37,973 bases of DNA from DASSBG01 sp964583865 (GTDB taxonomy: Bacteria > Pseudomonadota > Gammaproteobacteria > Xanthomonadales > Rhodanobacteraceae). Position 1 is the first letter of the stretch, and each line of letters opens with the position of its first letter. The stretch lies in contig CAZOXZ010000006.1 of NCBI GenBank assembly GCA_964583865.1, forward strand, positions 1 through 37,973, given 5' to 3'. Of the stretch, positions 32,459 to 37,973 are shown piece after piece. Made by a program: the position numbers and the translations under genes. Below the pieces are notes generated by a model. That model made no database searches and had not been told where the DNA came from. It worked only from the letters and a program-made list of their open reading frames with translations.

Positions 32459-32472
32459 AGCCGGACGCGACG
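32459..32472 (+). repeat. 14-bp direct repeat at the right edge of hicAB
   Basis: AGCCGGACGCGACG is identical to 31706-31719, the right half of the REP hairpin left of hicAB. The toxin-antitoxin cassette is thus bracketed by 14-bp direct repeats 753 nt apart. Confidence 0.55.
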
Positions 32473-32582
32473 TGGGTCTTGAATGTCGCGGGGTGATTGC
32501 TTGCCGTGGTTCGCAGGACACAGCCTTCCAGACTTGCTGTGGGCCACTTGATGAAAGGTGCTGGATTTCGTCCCGGCTCCCA

Positions 32583-32617
32583 ATTCCCGACTCCCGATTC
32601 CCGATTCCCGATTCCCG
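32583..32617 (+). repeat. Heptamer tandem array (5 units of AYTCCCG)
   Basis: ATTCCCG, ACTCCCG and three ATTCCCG units, ending in GCTTTACG. It stops 3 nt before the suhB stop codon. All three arrays in the window end with ATTCCCGGCT followed by C/T and T. Confidence 0.75.
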
Positions 32618-32620
32618 GCT

Positions 32621-33432
32621 TTACGCCATTGTCGGCGTGACATGTGGCCGGATGCGCTGGACCATGGCCGGGGCGAGCTTGGCGTTGGCGGCAATGATGT
32701 TGCCGCTGGCGGGCAGGCCGCTACGGCCCTGGAAGTCGCAGAAACTGCCGCCGGACTCGCGCACGAGGAGGGCGCCCGCGGCGATGTCCCAGGGCTTGAG
32801 GCCGATCTCGAAGAAACCATCCANNNNNNNNNNTCCAGGCGGCCCGATGCGACCCAGGCGAGGTCCAGCGCGGCCGAGCCGGTGCGGCGGATGTCCTCGG
32901 CGTCGGCCAGCAGCGCGCGGGTCATTTCCAGTTGTGCGGCCAGGTGCTGGCGCTGGCGGAACGGAAAGCCCGTGGCCAGCATGGCGCCTTCCAGGTTCTC
33001 GCGACGATTGCAACGGATGCGCCGGTCGTTGAGGAAGGCACCGTCGCCGCGGCTTGCGGTGTACAACTCCTCGCGCAAGGGGTCATACACCACGGCGTGC
33101 TGCGGCACATTGTTTTCCAGCAAGGCAATGGAAATCGAGAAGTGCGGGATGCCGCGCAGATAATTGTGTGTGCCGTCCAAGGGATCGATCACCCAGGTCA
33201 ACTTGCCGTTGCCGTGCCGGCCGGATTCCTCGGCCAGGATGGCGTGGTCCGGGTAAGCCCGACGCAGTTCGCGGATGATTTCCGCCTCGGCCTGGCGGTC
33301 CACTTCGCTGGCGAAGTCCATGCGCTCCTTTTCCACCACCGGGATGCTGGCGATGCGGTTTATGGAGCGCAGGATGACGCGGGCAGCCGCGCGGGCGGCT
33401 CCACTGGCGACGGTGACGACGGGTCTGGGCAT
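32621..33432 (-). CDS. suhB: Inositol-1-monophosphatase family protein SuhB (interrupted by an assembly gap)
   Basis: The N-terminal part has A-E-E-S-G near 67-71 and the metal-binding D-P-L-D-G-T-H-N (Asp83, Asp86). After the N run the frame changes, and W-D-I-A-A-G, the second family signature, is found in another frame. Removing the 10 N and one copy of a 4-nt overlap (TCCA on both sides) restores one frame of 798 nt (265 residues plus stop) reading ...SGRLDGFFE..., the normal family sequence and length. The gene is therefore probably intact. SuhB dephosphorylates inositol phosphates and in enterobacteria also joins rRNA antitermination complexes. Divergent from trmJ. Confidence 0.9.
32824..32833. 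other. Assembly gap (10 N) inside suhB
   Basis: Ten N separate ...CCATCCA from TCCAGGCGG.... The flanks share TCCA; collapsing them gives an uninterrupted suhB frame, so the N are most likely a placeholder and no sequence is missing. Confidence 0.85.
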
Positions 33433-33549
33433 GGGTGATCCGTGATGAAAACGAACAATGCTGCGCAAGCAGCAGGGTGCATCGGGCATAATGTGCCGGA
33501 TGCGCGGGCCAAACGCGCAGTTTAGCAGACAGCACAAAGGCGATCGCCG

Positions 33550-34308
33550 GTGACCCCAGGGCAGACACAAGTTGAGTTCGTGCTTTCACGCACATCCCAT
33601 CCCGGCAACATCGGCTCGGCCGCGCGGGCCATCCGCACGATGGGATTCTCTCGCCTGGCATTGGTGTCACCGCAGCGTTATCCGGACCCGCAGGTGACGG
33701 CATTGGCCTCGGGCGCCGACGATGTCCTGGCAGGACTGAAGACCCACGACAGCCTGGTGGACGCACTGGCGGACTCGACCTTGGCCATCGGCATGAGTGC
33801 GCGTCGGCGTGGCGTGGCCTTGCCGGAGTTGACACCGCGACAGGCCGGCGAGCGGGTGCGGTCGGCAATTGCCGAGGGCCACCGCGTTGCCATGGTCTTC
33901 GGCAACGAGCAAAGCGGGCTGGATGGCGACGAGCTGGCGCACTGCCATGCCATGGTGCGCATTCCCAGCGTCGAGGATTTCAGCTCGCTGAACTTGTCCC
34001 AGGCCGTGCAGGTGCTGGCTTACGAACTGCGCCTCGCCTTGCTGGCTGGGCAGCCCGAGGCGCCATCATCCGGCGATCTTCCGGCCACCGGCGCCCAGAT
34101 GGAGCAGTTCCACGAGCATCTGGCGGCCACGCTGGAGGCCATCGATTTCCACAAGGGCCGCTCGCCGAAGACCGTGATGAAACGCCTGCGAAAACTGTTT
34201 CTGCGTGCCCAGCTGGACGAGCGCGAACTGCGCATTCTGCATGGCATCCTGGCCGACGCCGAACGTATGGCGCGCCTGGCGCACGACGGCGGCAGTCCGG
34301 AACAGTAA
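33550..34308 (+). CDS. trmJ: tRNA (cytidine/uridine-2'-O-)-methyltransferase TrmJ
   Basis: A 252-residue SPOUT methyltransferase that methylates the ribose of position 32 in certain tRNAs. Family segments are V-L-S-R-T-S-H-P-G-N-I-G-S-A-A-R-A, the SAM-binding knot M-V-F-G-N-E-Q-S-G-L, and I-P-S-V-E-D-F-S-S-L-N-L-S-Q-A-V. The C-terminal helical extension (~165-252) is typical for TrmJ. The start is GTG at 33550, with AAGG about 9 nt upstream. It is transcribed divergently from suhB, with 117 nt between. Confidence 0.94.
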   Translation: MTPGQTQVEFVLSRTSHPGNIGSAARAIRTMGFSRLALVSPQRYPDPQVTALASGADDVLAGLKTHDSLVDALADSTLAIGMSARRRGVALPELTPRQAGERVRSAIAEGHRVAMVFGNEQSGLDGDELAHCHAMVRIPSVEDFSSLNLSQAVQVLAYELRLALLAGQPEAPSSGDLPATGAQMEQFHEHLAATLEAIDFHKGRSPKTVMKRLRKLFLRAQLDERELRILHGILADAERMARLAHDGGSPEQ

Positions 34309-34344
34309 CTGATCGAACCGGACTGTCGCCTTGCGGACGGCGGA

Positions 34345-35298
<954 letters not shown>

Positions 35299-35543
35299 GT
35301 ATAATTTCCCGGTTGCATTGGTGCTTTGTTCAGAGGCGCTTCGATCGACTCCATGGTCCCTGACACCGGCCTCTGGCGGGTGTGTTTCGCATGGGGCATG
35401 GACTGCAGATTGGGGCATCGACGAGCAGAGTCAAGCAGCAGGGTCGGTCCGCCAGCGTTGTCACGGGCCGGACAGGATCAATCCCGATCATTTTTGCAGC
35501 CCGGGTACTCGGCCGGGCCGCTTGTTGACAGGAGCACAAGCTC
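35299..35543. other. trxB-ald divergent intergenic region
   Basis: 245 nt. A TATAAT occurs on the plus strand at 35300-35305 directly before trxB but lacks a -35. A GCCCGG/CCGGGC hairpin (35499-35518) lies 25 nt before the ald ATG, without a U-tail. I find no clear promoter for ald and no ORF that looks real. Confidence 0.4.
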
Positions 35544-36608
35544 ATGCGAATTGGTGTGCCTTCCGAGACCAAGACCCTTGAAGGGCGAGTGGCCTTGATT
35601 CCCGAAGCCGCGGCGGATCTGGTCCGTCACGGCCACGATGTTTTCATCCAGGCCGGTGCCGGCAGCAACAGCGGCTTCAGTGACGATGACTATGCCGCTC
35701 ACGGGGTGCAGGTCTGCGCCGATGCGGCCGCCTTGTACGAAGCCGCGGAGTTGGTGGTCAAGGTCAAGGAACCGATTGCCGGCGATCTCGAGTATCTGCG
35801 CAAGGATCACTTGCTGTTCTGCTACCTGCATCTGGCGGCCGAGCCGGCGTTGACCAAGCGCCTGCTGGAGATCGGTTTGACTGGCGTCGCCTTCGAGTCG
35901 GTAACGCAGGACGGATACCTGCCGCTGTTGCTGCCGATGTCGATCATTGCCGGGCGTATTGCCACCCAGGTCGGCACCACCTTGCTGCACCGCCCGCAAG
36001 GCGGCAAGGGCAAGTTGCTGGGCGGTCTGGCGGCGGCGCCGCGCGGCAAGGTCGTGGTCCTGGGGGCCGGTTCGGCCGGCGGTGCTGCGGCCGAATTGGC
36101 GGCCGGCTCCGGAGCGCAGGTCGTGGTATTCGACAAGGTTCCGGCACGCATGGAAGCGATGCGCAAGCTGGGGCACAATGTCACTGGTCTGTATGCCTAC
36201 GAGGCGGCCATCGCCGAGGAACTGCGCACCGCAGATCTCGTCGTCGGTGCCGTGCTGGTGCCCAGCGCCCGTGCGCCGCATGTGGTCACCAAGGCCATGC
36301 TCGAGGACATGGAGCCGGGCAGCGTCATGGTGGACATTTCCATCGACCAGGGTGGTTGCTTCGAGACGTCCCGGCCCACGACCTGGGAAGATCCCACCTT
36401 CGATGTGCACGGCGTGACCCATTTTTGCGTCACCAACATGCCGGGCGCTGTGCCGCAGACCGGCTCGCGCGCCATTTCCGCGGCCATCCTGCCGTACGTG
36501 CAGCGCCTGGCAGCAGGCAATGAATGGCGTGATTATGCGCCGCTGGCGTCGGGCATCAACGTGGATGGTGGCGAAATTGTCCACCCGGCATTGCAAGGCA
36601 TGGTATAA
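35544..36608 (+). CDS. ald: Alanine dehydrogenase
   Basis: A 354-residue enzyme that interconverts L-alanine and pyruvate with NAD+ and ammonia. Motifs are M-R-I-G-V-P-S-E-T-K at the N-terminus, the catalytic region V-K-V-K-E-P (Lys75) and Y-L-H-L-A-A (His96), the NAD-binding V-V-L-G-A-G-S-A-G-G, and D-I-S-I-D-Q-G-G-C-F-E-T-S-R-P-T-T. It is slightly shorter than the ~370-residue norm, mainly in the region after the NAD-binding loop and at the C-terminus. AGGAG lies about 12 nt before the ATG. It stands between trxB and ftsK, where many gammaproteobacteria carry lrp. Confidence 0.94.
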   Translation: MRIGVPSETKTLEGRVALIPEAAADLVRHGHDVFIQAGAGSNSGFSDDDYAAHGVQVCADAAALYEAAELVVKVKEPIAGDLEYLRKDHLLFCYLHLAAEPALTKRLLEIGLTGVAFESVTQDGYLPLLLPMSIIAGRIATQVGTTLLHRPQGGKGKLLGGLAAAPRGKVVVLGAGSAGGAAAELAAGSGAQVVVFDKVPARMEAMRKLGHNVTGLYAYEAAIAEELRTADLVVGAVLVPSARAPHVVTKAMLEDMEPGSVMVDISIDQGGCFETSRPTTWEDPTFDVHGVTHFCVTNMPGAVPQTGSRAISAAILPYVQRLAAGNEWRDYAPLASGINVDGGEIVHPALQGMV

Positions 36609-36650
36609 AGATCAATACTTTGCAATCGTGATTTGAGGTAAACCGGCAAC

Positions 36651-37973
36651 GTGGCCAGCGCGCGCTCAGCGAAGAGAAAATCCAGAAGCAGCAAGACGAC
36701 CGAGCGCAGCAACACGACCGGGCTCAGCGAGGAAGTGCGCTGGCGGCTGCGCGAGGTATTGGTGTTGCTGCTGTTGCCGCTGGCGGTGTACCTGTTCGCC
36801 TGCCTGTTCAGTTACAACCCGGCCGATCCCGGCTGGTCGCATGCTGGCGATGCCGCCGCCATCCACAACTTTGGTGGCCGCATCGGTGCCTGGTGCGCGG
36901 ATTTCATGCTCTACCTGTTCGGCGTGCTGGCCTACGCCTTTCCGGCGCTGTTGTTGTTGCTGGGCTACGGCATCCTGCGTCGGCCCGAGCGCGCTGCGGC
37001 CAAGCGCGGTGACAAGCCGCCCTCGGCACTGGAACCCAGCCTGCGCCTGGTCGGTTTCGTCAGCTTCTTCGTGGCCGGCACGGGGCTGGCACAGTTGCAT
37101 GCCCAATCGACCGACAACATGCCGGCGCGAGCCGGTGGCGTGCTGGGGCAGATTGTTGGTGGCGTCCTGGAAGCCAGCGTCGGTTACATGGGCGCAACTT
37201 TGTTCCTGCTGGCGCTGTTTCTGGTGGCCATCACCCTGACCCTGGGCGTGTCCTGGTTTCGGGTCACCGAATGGATCGGGCATCAGGTGCTGGCGGCCCT
37301 TGCGTGGCTGCGCCAGGCCATCGGACGAGCACCCGCTGCATTGGCGGCCAGGCGCGCACGCGCTGCGCGTGAGCGTGCGCTGAAAGCCGAGGTACGCGAA
37401 CGCCCGAAGCGCGAGCCGGTGGTGGTGGCACCCGAGCCAAAAAAGCCGAAGACCAGCAAGCGTGCCGCACGCGAGCAGCAAATTCCGCTGTTTGCCGGGG
37501 CCTCTGCCGAAGGCCAGCTGCCGCCCTTGTCCTTGCTCGATGAGGCGCCGGAGCAGAAGGCCAGCTACTCGCCCGAAGCGCTGGAAGTGTTGTCGCGCCA
37601 GGTCGAGCACAAGCTCAAGGACTTCAAGGTCGAGGTGCGCGTGGTCGGTGTCTATCCCGGGCCGGTCATCACCCGCTTCGAGCTGGAACCCGCGCCCGGC
37701 GTGCGTGGCGCCAAGATTTCGCAGCTGTCCAAGGATATCGCCCGCGGCCTGTCGGTCATCAGCGTGCGCGTGGTCGATGTCATTCCCGGCAAGAATGTCA
37801 TCGGCCTGGAGATTCCCAATGCCAACCGGCAGATGGTGTATCTGTCCGAGATCCTGCGCTCGGAAAAGTACGACAAGTCACGCTCGGCATTGACCTTGGC
37901 GCTGGGCAAGAACATTGGCGGCGAGGCCGTGGTGGCCGACCTGGCGCGCATGCCGCACCTGCTGGTGGCCGGC
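36651..37973 (+). CDS. ftsK: DNA translocase FtsK, N-terminal 441 codons (partial)
   Basis: The frame runs from GTG at 36651 to the window edge without a stop. After a basic N-terminus (~1-30) there are about four membrane segments (~35-205), with the FtsK opening L-F-S-Y-N-P-A-D-P-G-W-S. A basic/Pro linker follows (~215-290). The alpha domain of the motor starts with V-R-V-V-G-V-Y-P-G-P-V-I-T-R-F-E and continues to M-P-H-L-L-V-A-G, the residues just before the Walker A loop, which lies outside the window. FtsK anchors at the septum and pumps chromosomal DNA to allow dif recombination. GAGG lies about 12 nt upstream. The gene starts 42 nt after ald and may share its transcript. Confidence 0.95.
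   Translation, partial: MASARSAKRKSRSSKTTERSNTTGLSEEVRWRLREVLVLLLLPLAVYLFACLFSYNPADPGWSHAGDAAAIHNFGGRIGAWCADFMLYLFGVLAYAFPALLLLLGYGILRRPERAAAKRGDKPPSALEPSLRLVGFVSFFVAGTGLAQLHAQSTDNMPARAGGVLGQIVGGVLEASVGYMGATLFLLALFLVAITLTLGVSWFRVTEWIGHQVLAALAWLRQAIGRAPAALAARRARAARERALKAEVRERPKREPVVVAPEPKKPKTSKRAAREQQIPLFAGASAEGQLPPLSLLDEAPEQKASYSPEALEVLSRQVEHKLKDFKVEVRVVGVYPGPVITRFELEPAPGVRGAKISQLSKDIARGLSVISVRVVDVIPGKNVIGLEIPNANRQMVYLSEILRSEKYDKSRSALTLALGKNIGGEAVVADLARMPHLLVAG

Noticed and set aside
32621..33432. suhB as a frameshifted pseudogene
   Set aside because: The frame change coincides with the 10-N placeholder; the overlap of the flanks restores an intact gene.
35499..35518. Attenuator hairpin before ald
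   Set aside because: A 6-bp stem with no U-tail and no leader ORF; common by chance at this GC content.

Overview
The window is chromosomal DNA from a GC-rich gammaproteobacterium, most likely in the Xanthomonadales (Lysobacterales). The signs are: a pyruvate dehydrogenase E2 followed by a dihydrolipoyl dehydrogenase that carries its own N-terminal lipoyl domain; a trxB-ald-ftsK region; a divergent suhB/trmJ pair; TTCCCGR heptamer arrays and GTAGGAGC-type REP sequences in the intergenic spaces. The genus cannot be fixed from the sequence. It comes from a draft assembly: a run of 10 N lies inside suhB and is almost certainly a scaffolding artefact. No tRNA, rRNA, CRISPR array, prophage or transposase gene was seen. 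Most content is housekeeping or core metabolism.

Layout. 1-4.7 kb: the last codons of rho with its terminator, then two different stand-alone FMN glutamate-synthase-like proteins (one fused to two CDGSH iron-sulfur modules), a LOG-family hydrolase and a small DUF488 protein. 4.7-7.5 kb, minus strand: a WYL-domain regulator translationally coupled to a patatin-like lipase, then a thioredoxin-fold peroxiredoxin-like protein behind a structured leader. 7.7-11.4 kb: an SLC13 permease with a probable coupled leader ORF, a DUF481 outer-membrane barrel and a TetR regulator. 11.6-16.1 kb, minus strand: a two-gene ABC exporter whose permease is fused to an M1-type peptidase. 16.3-19.5 kb: aceF and lpd. 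19.5-20.1 kb: a repeat-dense gap. 20.1-23.0 kb: a NatAB-like ABC transporter and a TRIC-family channel. 23.0-24.2 kb: dinB. 24.3-28.6 kb: a membrane-anchored protein that looks like a decayed sensor kinase, an NAD(P)-binding epimerase-like protein and a large lipoprotein lipase. 28.7-31.7 kb: purC with an Mpo1-like gene, djlA and rpe. 31.7-32.5 kb: a hicAB toxin-antitoxin cassette. 32.6-38 kb: suhB, trmJ, trxB, ald and the first 441 codons of ftsK.

How genes work together. AceF and Lpd are the E2 and E3 of pyruvate dehydrogenase; aceE is not in the window. The two ABC pairs are each compact operons with 3- to 4-nt junctions. HicA/HicB form an autoregulated toxin-antitoxin module. SuhB, TrmJ, PurC, Rpe, TrxB, DjlA and FtsK are core functions.

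The least ordinary signals are non-coding. There is a pair of 162-bp intergenic elements in opposite orientation (78% identical by hand count, with GGAGCCT terminal inverted repeats). One of them appears to have landed between a palindromic promoter and the tetR gene. Others are a structured leader before the peroxiredoxin-like gene, a short leader ORF coupled to the SLC13 permease, a possibly leaderless hicA promoter with two operator repeats, and the decayed-kinase-like protein at 24308-25282. None of these amounts to proof of a new system.
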